Assembly: GCA_002049455.2 (NCBI GenBank)
Contig: KV919052.1
Coordinates: 35,842 to 99,841 of the forward strand
Length of the DNA stretch: 64,000 nucleotides
Reading direction: 5' to 3'
DNA from: Porphyra umbilicalis
Lineage: Eukaryota; Rhodophyta; Bangiophyceae; Bangiales; Bangiaceae
Shown here: one piece after another, positions 51,700-62,200 of the stretch
Layout: the number at the start of each line of letters is the position of its first letter
Numbering within the stretch: the first letter of the stretch is position 1
Notes under the pieces: model-generated
Told to the model about the DNA's origin: nothing
What the model saw: only the letters and a program-made list of their open reading frames with translations
Databases searched by the model: none
Made by a program: the position numbers and the translations under genes

Positions 51700-52290
51700 T
51701 CCGACCCTCGCTGCACCCCAACACAGTTGTTGCCCCCCCACACCGCAGCTGCATCCCCTCGCCGTTGCTGCCTCCCTCCACCACTTCCACCTCCTCACCC
51801 ACAATCAAAGGCCGCGGCCGACCCACCCCAACAACCGCCACCCGCCACCGATGGCCCGCCCTCAGGCAGACCGGACCCGCGCCGGAGTCGCTGCCACCGC
51901 CCGCCCGCGGGGGCGGCGGCCAGCGGCGGGGGCGGTAGGAAGCGGCGGGGGCGGCGCCAGCAGCGGGGCTGGCCATCAGTGGCGGGGGCGGCGCCAGCGT
52001 TGGGGGCTGCGACCAAGGGCAGGGGCAGCGGCAGCGACATGGGCAACGGCAGCGGCTGGGGTAGCGCCATCAGGGGGGGGGCGGCCAGCGTTGTGGGCGG
52101 CGGCGGGCAGCGGCGGCGCCAGCCGGCGGCCGGGGCGGCGCAAGCGACGTCGCCGGCGCCAGCAGCGGGCGGCGCGGCCAGGGGCGGGGGTGGGCCCCGT
52201 ATGGGGGTGGCGGTCAGCGGCGGGAGCGGCGGCCGGCGGGGGGCCCGCCTGGCGAGGGGGATGGGCCTCCTCCACGGAAGGGCGCGCCTG
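51700..52290 (+). repeat. GCC-rich dispersed element, copy 2 (inverted relative to copy 1)
   Basis: Matches the reverse complement of about 40,800-41,200, including CAGACCGGACCCGCGCCGG and the GGGGGCGGCGCCAGC run. Much shorter than copy 1, so one of the two is truncated or the array has expanded. Confidence 0.5.
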
Positions 52291-52497
52291 CGCGGTGTTT
52301 GTGACTCGTCAGAAGATGCTGGGGCCCGCTGTCTTGCTCTGTCCTGTGACGCTCACATCCATCGGACAGCCATTGTTACGTCACGTCAAGCGATATCCAG
52401 AAAGGTTGCCGACGCACGCGTCATTGTGATAAATTCAAACACCTAGGAGTCCACAACCGATATCATTTTATCGCGGCAATGTGACCCGCCGGCACAC

Positions 52498-52632
52498 CCG
52501 GCCAGGGCCCCCCCCCAGAGCCTTCCCCCCAGAGCCCCCCCCCCAGGCCCCCCCCCGTACCCCCCCCGCGCCCCCCCCCAGTCCCCCCGCAAGCCTTCCC
52601 CCCCCCCCCCCACACCCCCCCTGAGAGCCGCC
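52498..52632. repeat. C-run tract (G-quadruplex potential on the minus strand)
   Basis: At least ten runs of six or more C separated by AG, GT or GCG-type spacers, at the left edge of macro-repeat block III. Confidence 0.6.
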
Positions 52633-52694
52633 CCCGTCGATTGTAGCCCACCTACACGTCGAATCGACGGGGTGCGTTTTTTTTGAAATACAAC

Positions 52695-53944
52695 CTCGTC
52701 CTTAGAATGTTTGTCGTCGGAAAACACTGAAAATCTGGGCCGTTGCGCAATCCATTTGTTTGTCAATGTAGCCCGTGTGCGAAACCCGATCGCAGGCGTC
52801 TCATTGGTGGGCCGCACAGACAGACAAACAAACATGTGGCCCAACACGAGCTTTATATGAAGGGACTACGTAGGACCCGCGCGGGCTCTGAGAGCCCACT
52901 GTCATTCGTGGCGCATCTTCTCACATGCCCCACAGACGCGTTATCTTGAAATCGCCGGACGACTACGCGACCCAGCTAATTCAATAGCTTGCAAACTTTT
53001 GCCAATGCCTCGCCCCTTCCCCCATTTGCGCTGCTCAGATTTGTCCGTAGGGCGGCCTTTCCGGAGATACAGAGCGCCGAAGAAAGAGAAAAACTGCCTC
53101 CAGGCCGATAGAGTCGGCTACTCTTTCAGTAAGAGAATAATTCGTTCTCCGTTCTGAGGAATAATGATTGTGCCGCGGCCTTATTTGGCGGGGGAGGGGC
53201 GGCCCCCGCCTCCCTACGGCCGGGGGCGAGGCGGCCCTCCCCCCCGGACCCCCCCACCCCGCCTCCCGGCGGCCGGGGGCAAAACGGCCCTCTTCACCGT
53301 GTCCCACCCATCCCGCCACCCGGCGGCCGGAAGGCAGGCGGCCCTCCCCCCCGGACCCCCCCACCCCGCCACCCGGTGGCCCCTCCACCACTCCACACCG
53401 CCACCCCGCAGCCGGTGGGAAGACGCCCTCGTGCTTCCCCGCTCGCAGTAAAGCTGGCGTTTGGACCGACGCCCTCGCGCTGCGCTGCTCGCCGGAAATC
53501 TGGGTCTTCCCGATTTTCATCTTTTCAAAACGATTTAGATCACTGTCACACAGACGTTCATTTCGACGGCCTCGCGCTGCGCCGCTCGCGGATCTGCATG
53601 TATTTGATTCGGGCGTGCAGGCAGGTCCTTACAATGTTTGTGATCCGAATGCGCTGAAAATCGACGCCGTCGCGCAATCCGTTTGCTTGCCAATGTAGCC
53701 CGTGTGCGAAACCCGGTCGCGGCCATCCCACTGGGATGTATTTGATCCGGGTGTGCATGCAGGTCCTTAGAATGTTAGCGGTCGAAATGCGCTGAAAATC
53801 TGGGCGCTCGCGCAATCCATTTGTTTGCCATTGTAGCCTGTGTGCGAACCCCAATCGCGAGCGCCCCATTGGTGGGCTGCACAGACGGACAGACAGATAT
53901 ATAGACAGAAATACATGTGGCCTACCGCGAGCTATATATAGAGG
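52695..53944 (+). repeat. Composite macro-repeat, block III (one full unit and flanking parts)
   Basis: Order: partial 138-bp unit (52,695), ATTGG 52803-52807, TATATGA near 52854, type-A leader, hairpin tract 53,190-53,410, 46-bp-type segment, two 138-bp units (anchors about 53,603 and 53,741), ATTGG 53868-53872, TATATATA 53933-53940. It ends where the CTAAAGGTCGATTCC element begins. Confidence 0.68.
53868..53940 (+). promoter_or_regulatory. CCAAT/TATA-like module at the end of block III
   Basis: ATTGG at 53868-53872 and TATATATA at 53933-53940. The leader is replaced by an inserted element after GAGGGA. Confidence 0.32.
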
Positions 53945-54426
53945 GACTAAAGGTCGATTCCACGCAGTAAGGCGCATGAAGAACGTTTTGTCCCTGCTGT
54001 TCCAGGCACTGTTTGGCCATGAGAAGCTACAGAACTGGTCTCTGTGGCATGGGTTTTCAGAGAAGAAAAAGAGGTGCTCAAAGGGTCCTGTAGAGCTGAG
54101 ATACGCCTCGTTGTTTCTCTGTGCCTCGAGAATATCCCCGTTTTCTCCGTATCTGCCGATCCGGAACGCGGATCCTGACCAATTTGGGATACTGACACCG
54201 AATTATTGTACTTGCATTAGCGGTGCTACTTAAGTCGCTGCCCAGATCTTGTGCCTGGAACTCGTCTGTCTCGCGATGGAAACAAGTCCGTTTTTTCCGT
54301 GGCTGCCGGCCACAGATTGACGCCCGGCGTGCCTCCCTCCCCATCCTGTTTTCCTTGCGACTGGCGCCACCTGACTCACGAATCCGCATCCGGGGCCTGC
54401 CTCTGATGCAATGCTGCGGTGACGCT

Positions 54427-54445
54427 GGGGGGGGGGGGGGGGGGG
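54427..54445 (+). repeat. Homopolymer of 19 G
   Basis: An uninterrupted G-run inside the longer element; its length may be an assembly estimate. Confidence 0.7.
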
Positions 54446-54499
54446 TTGACGGTGGCCAGGCTGCGCGAGCAGCGGCGTGCCGTTCCACCCTCCCCCCCC

Positions 54500-54871
54500 T
54501 CACCTTCCCGCACCCCCAACTGATGTATCCAGCCCGTTTTTCACTCGCCTGGGACCCCACCAGGCAGGTGTCCCCAGAACCGCCAACGGACAGGACAATC
54601 TGACGATCGACGAGCCCTTCAGGCGGGCGCGACGCTTCCACCCAAAGCCCTGCAATTGCGTGTCGACTGCCTCCTCCGGGCTTGGGCAGGCGCAATCCGC
54701 CGCACGCGTCGCACGAACAAAACCATCTGTGAGCTCCCGCACGACGCGCGCGCGCGCGGTAGCAGTCATACCGCGAATTTCAGCCGCGCCAACTCCGGCA
54801 GCTGCAGCCGCCGTCACGCCATGCGCGGCCGCCACCGTACCACGAGCAGAGCGGCGCACGCGGGGAGCCAT
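54500..54871 (-). CDS. Unknown protein fragment within the CTAAAGGTCGATTCC element
   Basis: ATG at 54871-54869, 123 residues. It opens with a basic Arg-rich stretch, then Ala-rich and helical segments (AAEIRGMTATARARVVREL, TDGFVRATRAA), then QLQGFGWKRRARLKGSSIV. The residue mix is more protein-like than the opposite strand, and its place inside a terminal-inverted-repeat element suggests a transposase N-terminus, but no family motif is recognised. A low-confidence call. Confidence 0.3.
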   Translation of the reverse strand: MAPRVRRSARGTVAAAHGVTAAAAAGVGAAEIRGMTATARARVVRELTDGFVRATRAADCACPSPEEAVDTQLQGFGWKRRARLKGSSIVRLSCPLAVLGTPAWWGPRRVKNGLDTSVGGAGR

Positions 54872-55363
54872 GTCGGTAGGCAATGACCCGGCGCGTGAGC
54901 CGCGGCAGCGTGCGCCCGCCAAGCCAGGCGAGAAGCGCCGTACGTCAGTCGGCCTGCTCGGATCAAAAAGGCGCCACGTTCGACTGAGTGGGACTGGAAT
55001 CCGTCCTCGGATCAAAAAAATGGCGCCACCCGACACACGAGCAAAGAATCACTGCCGGACTTGTAGCGCCCCTATCCAATTTCCGACTAATCCGATCTGG
55101 CATCGCATGGAAATACGCTTTTTCTCGGCTGGCTACGAGCATCACCAGCCCCCCACCACCACGGCCCATGCGCTTCAACGGCCACGAGTGCCGTCCACAT
55201 ATCCCCGCAGTACCTATGAAGCGCATTTTGTCGCCAGGCCACGTCGAGTTACAGCCTGCAGCGAAACCAGCGGGCATCAAATTGCAGAAAATGCCGTTTA
55301 TTTCTTCGGTAGGATGCAAGATGTGGTATTAATAACGTTAGTTCAATTACCAGTGTACTGAGA

Positions 55364-57129
55364 CTGACCGTAGCCAAGCAATAAAGCGAGTTCTATCGCC
55401 GTCGCGGCGAGGAAGAAAGACCTTTTGTTGAAGGGCATCCGATAGGGAGCCGGTTGGCGCCCACGACGGCGACCCCGGACCCACGGAGGTTTAATACAAA
55501 CAACGGCACTGGTCGATCGACCGTGCGATCAATCGATCGTAATGAGTGCCGGCAGACAGATAAGACAGGCAAGCAAACAAAAAATAAACAATGCGGAAGT
55601 AACCCCCCAATGCGCGTGCCACAAGCCGAGTCACACAAAGCCGTGGATTCGGCCAGTCAAGGGGGCTACTCGTGGCCAAATGCCAATTGGGAGCAGAGAT
55701 GTGCTACATACCTCCAACGCGAGATTCGAACCGTCCCGGTGAGATCCGAGGATGATGAAACCCGATTGGGCGATCGCGGCCTCTTACGGGCCCGCGCGGG
55801 TGCGACCGCCCAGGCGGCGGGAGCCGTGGGGGGCGCGCCGCCCAGTCCCGATTGTGGGGAGGTGGCGGTTCGCCGTCGTCGGTCGCGACCGTCCGGCCAC
55901 GCACGCGTGGGTGTGGGTGGCAGGCAGCTGACGCTGCAGGTCCGACCGGCGCCTGCCCGTACACGAGCCCGCGCAGGCGAGTCGGCGTCGGCTTGGGCGT
56001 GGGGGCCAGGTGGCCGGTTGACAAGCGACGAGCGTCGGAGTTAAGACCCGTTGATGCGCAGGTGCGTCAAGCAACACGTTTTGGGGCGACCGTCGTCGGC
56101 GCCGAGTGGCGCCTCCCTCGTCGGGGTTTTGACTACCCCAATGACACGGCGAGAGCCGGGACGCGGGCCCGTGTTACCGAGAGTGGGGGTAGGGTTCGCA
56201 CCTCAAGGCCGGTTACCACTGAGGCGTGCGCGCGGTGCAGCACTGGCTGACCGTAGCCAAGCAATAAAGCGAGTTCTATCGCCGTCGCGGCGAGGAAGAA
56301 AGACCTTTTGTTGAAGGGCATCCGATAGGGAGCCGGTTGGCGCCCACGACGGCGACCCCGGACCCACGGCGGTTTAATACAAACAACGGCACTGGTCGAT
56401 CGACCGTGCGATCAATCGATCGTAATGAGTGCCGGCAGACAGATAAGACAGGCAAGCAAACAAAAAATAAACAATGCGGAAGTAACCCCCCAATGCGCGT
56501 GCCACAAGCCGAGTCACACAAAGCCGTGGATTCGGCCAGTCAAGGGGGCTACTCGTGGCCAAATGCCAATTGGGAGCAGAGATGTGCTACATACCTCCAA
56601 CGCGAGATTCGAACCGTCCCGGTGAGATCCGAGGATGATGAAACCCGATTGGGCGATCGCGGCCTCTTACGGGCCCGCGCGGGTGCAACCGCCCAGGCGG
56701 CGGGAGCCGTGGGGGGCGCGCCGCCCAGTCCCGATTGTGGGGAGGTGGCGGTTCGCCGTCGTCGGTCGCGACCGTCCGGCCACGCACGCGTGGGTGTGGG
56801 TGGCAGGCAGCTGACGCTGCAGGTCCGACCGGCGCCTGCCCGTAAGCGAGCCCGCGCAGGCGAGTCGGCGTCGGCTTGGGCGTGGGGGCCAGGTGGCCGG
56901 TTGACAAGCGACGAGCGTCGGAGTTAAGACCCGTTGATGCGCAGGTGCGTCAAGCAACACGTTTTGGGGCGACCGTCGTCGGCGCCGAGTGGCGCCTCCC
57001 TCGTCGGGGTCTTGACTACCCCAATGACACGGCGAGAGCCGGGACGCGGGCCCGTGTTACCGAGAGTGGGGGTAGGGTTCGCACCTCAAGGCCGGTTACC
57101 ACTGAGGCGTGCGCGCGGTGCAGCACTGG
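55364..57129 (+). repeat. Tandem direct duplication, two 883-bp copies
   Basis: Copy 1 is 55364-56246 and copy 2 is 56247-57129; CTGACCGTAGCCAAGC starts both. I found about five substitutions (for example GGAGG/GGCGG, TGCGACC/TGCAACC, GTACACG/GTAAGCG, GGTTTTG/GGTCTTG), so identity is about 99%. Each contains AATAAA early on and a 196-codon frame with no recognisable motif. What lies before and after does not continue the period. Confidence 0.85.
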
Positions 57130-58113
57130 CTGGGTGGTCGTCGTCGTGCCGGCAGGCGCCGACCTCGTCGGGGTGCTGACTCCCTTGGCGACGGGGCAGA
57201 AGCCGGGGTGCGGGCCCGCGTTGTGTCGGCACGCGGCCATCCCGTGTCTTTGTGCTTACTCACAGTTCGCGGCCTAACGGCAAGGCTGTGTAGGGGTGCG
57301 CCGCCGCGAGGTGGCACACCGCGAGGTGGTGGACCCGATGAGTGTGGGTTTGCGTTGGATGGGGTGGGCGGCGCGCACGGCGGCAAGCGCATCAAGCCCG
57401 GCGGCGACGGCGGCAAGGGCGGCAAGCGCTGCGTCGGCGGCAAGCGCGGCAAGCCCGGCGGCGACGGCGGCAAGGGCGGCAAGCGCTGCGTCGGCGGCAA
57501 GCGCGGCAAGCCCAGCGGCGACGGCGGAAAGAGCGGCGAGCGCTGCGTCGGTGGCAAGCGCGGCAAGCCCGGCGGCGACAGCCAGGATAAACACCCCCGA
57601 ACGGCCAATGCTATGGCGGATTCGGCTGCGATGGCGGTGGACGTCGGCGTTGCTGATGGCGGGGCGGTCATCGACGGGGCGCATGCCGCCGCGGGGGGCC
57701 ATCCGGAAGTGGATAGCTCCACGGACCCGGAGGTCTTGCGCCAGTTTCGGCCTCGCGGCTCGTTCTAGGCACACGCGGTGTCTGTGGAGGTGGTTGATGG
57801 GGTCCCGCGGGTCACCGACAACCGTCTGTACGAGATGTGCGTGCGCAACCGCGCTCGTGCGCTCACGCGTCGTGTCTTCGCGCATGACGAGGCGTTGCCC
57901 GACTTCATTGACGTGATTGTGGCGGTCGGGGGTCTGACAGTTGGAAGGGGCGTGGCCCCTGAGCTGTGGACAGCGCACCCCCGGGGGCCGTCCCAAAATA
58001 TCCCGATCCGGGCCAGCAAGGGAATGATCTGTCCATATCTCGGGGAGATCGGATTCGGTCGGGGGCGGGGCTTTTCCCCAGTGGTTTTCCCAACCCCCCT
58101 ACTACTTGTTTGA
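57109..58113 (+). pseudogene. Repeat-bearing reading frame of unknown function, interrupted by TAG
   Basis: One frame is open across 57,109-57,768, stops at TAG 57766-57768 and continues to 58113. It carries a Lys/Gly-rich 19-residue repeat (GGKRGKPGGDGGKGGKRCV), then a mixed segment (MADSAAMAVDVGVADGG, DPEVLRQFRPRGSF). After the stop comes a well-mixed stretch (RVTDNRLYEMCVRNRARAL, RRVFAHDEALPDFIDVIVAV). No ATG was found before the repeat in this frame apart from non-standard codons. Two other frames are open across the repeat, so coding is supported mainly by the part after it. Confidence 0.38.
57379..57587 (+). repeat. 57-bp tandem repeat, 3.7 copies
   Basis: AAGCCC anchors at 57394, 57451, 57508 and 57565 are exactly 57 bp (19 codons) apart. 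Confidence 0.75.
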
Positions 58114-58558
58114 ACTTTTCGCTTTTGAGGAATTTATCTGTTTGGCGCATTTGGGGTGGCTACTTTGGCCACCGGCGTTCGGATTGGGGAGGGGTTTATT
58201 GACAGCGGGGACGCCGTCCCCGTCGCCGTTTGATAAAACCAATTGTGCCTTGGACTACGATTCCATCCTGGGCTTTGCCGTGATCCTCTCCTCCCGTTGG
58301 GGGAAGGCTGGGCTGTGGGTCGATTTCCGGGGCAGTTCCTTCGACGGACCGAGCTGATCAAGAGGTCACTTCGGCCAGACGACGAACCAACGTGTTGGTG
58401 CTTAGAACCGATACAATTCCTGGTGGAGCAGCAGGGGATTCCGGCCGTTGTCACGCCCGTACCGGGTAGCCGGTTCCCCGATCGTCTGCTGGCTTGTGAG
58501 TTCAAGGCGACGTGGATCTCCGCGTCGGTCTGTCGTCGATTACAGCCCAGCCACTGCG
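58114..58558. other. No gene assigned; upstream region of the interrupted frame
   Basis: T/G-rich then mixed sequence. Open frames lack motifs. It could be the leader or LTR of an older retroelement whose Gag-like frame starts at 58,559; no LTR partner is visible in the window. Confidence 0.3.
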
Positions 58559-58662
58559 ATGGCGTCGCCGTCCGACCTCCCCAAGTCGAACGCGATCGCT
58601 AGCGGTATGCCGGCGGGTACATCCACGGTGACCCCAGCGGTCGCTGCAACAGGGGGATCCGC
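58559..58662 (+). pseudogene. 5' piece of a reading frame split by the Copia insertion
   Basis: ATG at 58559, 34 codons plus two bases (MASPSDLPKSNAIASGM...) up to the Copia left border. If the Copia element and one duplication copy are set aside, the frame continues in phase at 63,627 and remains open apart from one TGA at 63727-63729. Confidence 0.4.
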
Positions 58663-59080
58663 TGTTGGACTGTGATGCTCGTCGCCGGCTCCACTGGCGG
58701 TTCGCGGATGGATGATGGTCGGTGACCCTTATGGTACCCCACATGGTACATTTGCAAGACGTGGTCAAGTTGCACACATTCGTGTTGGGTGATCTTGGGG
58801 CGTTACTTTTGGCATGTTTTGGATTTGATCTTCGCTTTGCTCTAGTGGCTTTTGTTTTGGTGAGTGATTCGATTTGGTGCGAGGGCGTGGGTGTCGGTGT
58901 GGGCGCGAGAGGGGGGAGCACTTGGGCCGGTGGGGACTATTTGAGAGGTGCTCTCGGTTGGGAGAGGCGGGCGAACCTTAGGACAACCAAAAAAGCACGT
59001 TCGCACACACACACACAAGCTCAAGCCACTCAACCACTTCACCGTGGTCCCCCAACCCCTATCATTACTGCCTTTCAACA
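58663..59080 (+). repeat. 5' LTR of the Copia element
   Basis: 418 bp from TGTTGGACTGTGATGCTCG to CTGCCTTTCAACA. The sequence just after (GGTTCTGGGCCCAAAGCC) would hold the primer-binding site; the tRNA is not identified. Confidence 0.93.
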
Positions 59081-59241
59081 GGTTCTGGGCCCAAAGCCGG
59101 GGCTGTGACAAGAGCAAGGTTTGCCAGCTGGTGTCGCGGCGGTCGCGGCAAGTGCGAGGAGGACGAGGTCAAGGTGGTTCAAGGGCGTGACGGTCAAGGC
59201 GCACGGCTCGGCAAGGTCGGGCGCTACAACAAGAAAACATC

Positions 59242-62200
59242 ATGGACGGAGGCGCTGCCGGCATGGGCGGCATCAAGATCGACAAGTTGACGAAGACGAA
59301 CTTCCACGAGTGGCGTCAGCGCATTGAGATGGTCCTCGCGCTGCGCGACCTGGACGATATGCTTGACGAAGACGGCAAGCCGACGGACGCGGAGACCCGC
59401 GAGTTGGCGGTGTGGAAGCGTCGAGACACGAAGGCGAGCGCCATCATTGGCCTCACCCTTGGGTCTGAGCAGCTCGAGCACGTGTCGGGCTGCAAGACGA
59501 CGGCGGAAATGTGGTCGACGCTGCAAGGTGTAATCCAGCACAAGAGTTTTATGAACAAGATGAAGGCGCGACGCGAGTTCTACACCGTCGAAATGACCGT
59601 CGGCGATTGCATGCTGGGCTACATCAACCGCGTGCGCAACCTCGGCGAGAACCTCAAGGCCATGGGCGGCGAGGTGTCTGAGATGGACGTTGCCATGAGC
59701 GTCCTCAACGGGCTGACGGCAAAGTACGAGAACCTGCTGGTGGCTCTCGACGCCGAGAGCGAGGACGAGCTGAGCCTCGACTTTGTCAAGAGCCGCTTGC
59801 TGCAGGAGGAGCGGCGGCAGGCGGACAAGTCACAGGCGACGAAGCGCATTGGCGACATGGCACTCGTCGGCGCCAACTATCGAGGTCAAGGCCGCCGTGG
59901 TGACCTCTCCAAGATCGAGTGCTACTACTGCCATACGTTTGGGCACATCTCTCGCGATTGCCCAGAGCTCAAGGCCAAGAAGCAGAGACAGGACAAGGTG
60001 GCCGCGATTGCGGCTGACGATGGTAGCGACAGCGACGACGCCATTTGTCTGGTGGGCAATGCAGCTGACACCGATGACATCTCCAAGTCGTGGCTTGTGG
60101 ACTCTGCGGCGTCTGCACACATGTGCTGGATGCGCGGGTGCTTTGACGACTACCAGACGACCACGGGACGGAGCGTCACGATGGGCGACAAGGGATCCGT
60201 AGCCACGGCGGGCGTCGGAACCGTCGTGCTCAATGTCATCGTTCACGGCAAGACGCGCAAGATCAAGTTGAATAAGGTTCTCCATGTTCCTACAATGGGC
60301 TTCAACCTCATGTCGGTCGGCATGATGGAGGAGCGTGGGGCGGAAGTGTCATTCAAGGGCGGTAAGACGATCATCAAGACGAAAGAGAAGACTGCTGCGT
60401 GCGGCACTCGTAAAAACGGGCTCTTCCACCTGGACATGGCCCCACTGTCGGATATTGCTGCGGTTGCCTCTCTTTAGCTCTGGCATGAGCGCCTTGGGCA
60501 CGTCAACGTGGCTTGCGTTAAGCTGTTGGTCAAGAACAAGGACATCAATGGACTCAAGTGCTCTTCCATGGCGGTCAAGGACGTCTGCGAGCCGTGCGTG
60601 TATGGAAAGGCGGCTATGACGCCTATGCCTAGTGCAGGAGGAGGTCGAGTTACCAAGCGCCTTCAGCTCCTGCACTCGGACCTGGGCGGGCCAATGTCGG
60701 AGCCCTCGCGTGGCGGTGCGCTCTACTTCGGCACCTTCACCGACGACTTCTCATGTTGGACCGACGTGGTCTTCCTGCAGAAGAAGAGCGATCTGCTCTC
60801 TGAGTACAAGAAGTGGCCGACTAAGGCCCAGCTGCACACGGGAACCAAAATCAAGATCCTGCGATCCGACAATGGCGGCGACTACGTGTCGAACGCATTC
60901 AAGGCTCTTCACGATGAGAACGGCACGACGCACCAGACCACGGTGCTCGACACGCCGCAGCAGAACGGAGTTGCTGAGCGGCTCAACAGAGTTCTCGTGG
61001 AGATGGCTCGCACCATGATGCGACACAAGGACGTCAATCAGGATCTTTGGGCGGATGCCATCAAGACGGCGGTGTACATCAAGAACCGCGTCACGATCAG
61101 GGCGCTTCCCGTTGGCAAGACGCCTTTTGAGCTGTGGACCGGGAATAAGCCCAACGTAAGCCACATGCGGGTGTTTGGGTCGACATGCTGGGTCCTGCTG
61201 CACCAGAGTCACATCGACGGCAAGTTTGGCGACAAGGCGGCGAAGGGCGTCTTCTTAGGCTATCCCGACGGCAGCAAGGCGTACAAGATCTTCCTCGACG
61301 ACGGCAAGGTCGTCAAGGCATGAAGCGTCGTGTTCGCCGAGACGAACGTGAGCGAGGTCGCAGAAGTTGCGGAGGAGCTTCCCGAAGACGAAGTTGTCGA
61401 AGTCGAGACGGGCTTGCGTTCTGCAAACGACGGCGAAGACGTAGATGCTGACAATGACGACAAGGACGACAAGCAAGACGATGGATCTGGCAAGTCCGCG
61501 GACGACAATCAAGGTAGTGGCGGCTCTCAAGACACGCTGCGTCGGAGCGGCAGAGCGCGGCGACCACCTGTCGAGTACTGGCGCCCGGTGAGCCTGGTTG
61601 CTCACGAGGCGCCCACGACGTACGTGCAAGCCGTTCAAGGGCAAGAATCGGCCAAGTGGAAGATTGCTATGGACAAGGAGATGAAAGCCATCCGCAAGAA
61701 CAAGACTTGGCGCTTTACGGATCGCCCGGCCAGTCTACGCGTGCTGAAGGGCAAGTGGGTTTACAAGGTCAAGAACGAGGTTGACAAGAACGGGAACAAC
61801 ACGACGCGGCACAAGGCGCGCCTGTGCTTCATGGGGAACCGGCAGATCAAGGGGCTCGACTTCAACGAGACGTTCGCGCCGGTGGCCAAGTTTACCACCA
61901 TTCGATGCATCCTGGCGATGACGGCGGCGAACGGGTGGGAGCTACATCAGATGTACGTCAAGACGGCATTCCTCAACGGCGACCTTGACGAGGAGGTCTA
62001 CATGGAGCAACCAGACGGCTATGTCGATCTGACGTATCCTGACAAGGTGTGTCGTCTCCTTCAAGCGCTGTATGGGCTGAAGCAAGCCCCCAAGATGTGG
62101 TACGCCAAGCTCGACGACTTCCTCAAGTCGCACGGGTTTGACAACATTGACCCGGATGCATGCCTCTACCTCCTTATGGATGACGGCGAAATCATCATCG

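Larger units (their letters stand above)
53945..55360 (-). mobile_element. Longer relative of the 670-bp element at 5.2 kb, right end truncated
   Basis: Starts with CTAAAGGTCGATTCCACGC. The parts 53,990-54,170 and 55,080-55,330 match the reverse complement of 5,790-5,640 and 5,620-5,383. About 850 bp in between is absent from the short copy and holds a minus-strand frame. The right inverted repeat is not found; an 883-bp duplication starts at 55,364. This may be a fuller family member from which the short copy derives. Confidence 0.5.

Noticed and set aside
55454-56927. 196-codon frame in each 883-bp copy
   Set aside because: No recognisable features, equal openness on the other strand, and near-identity is explained by recent duplication.
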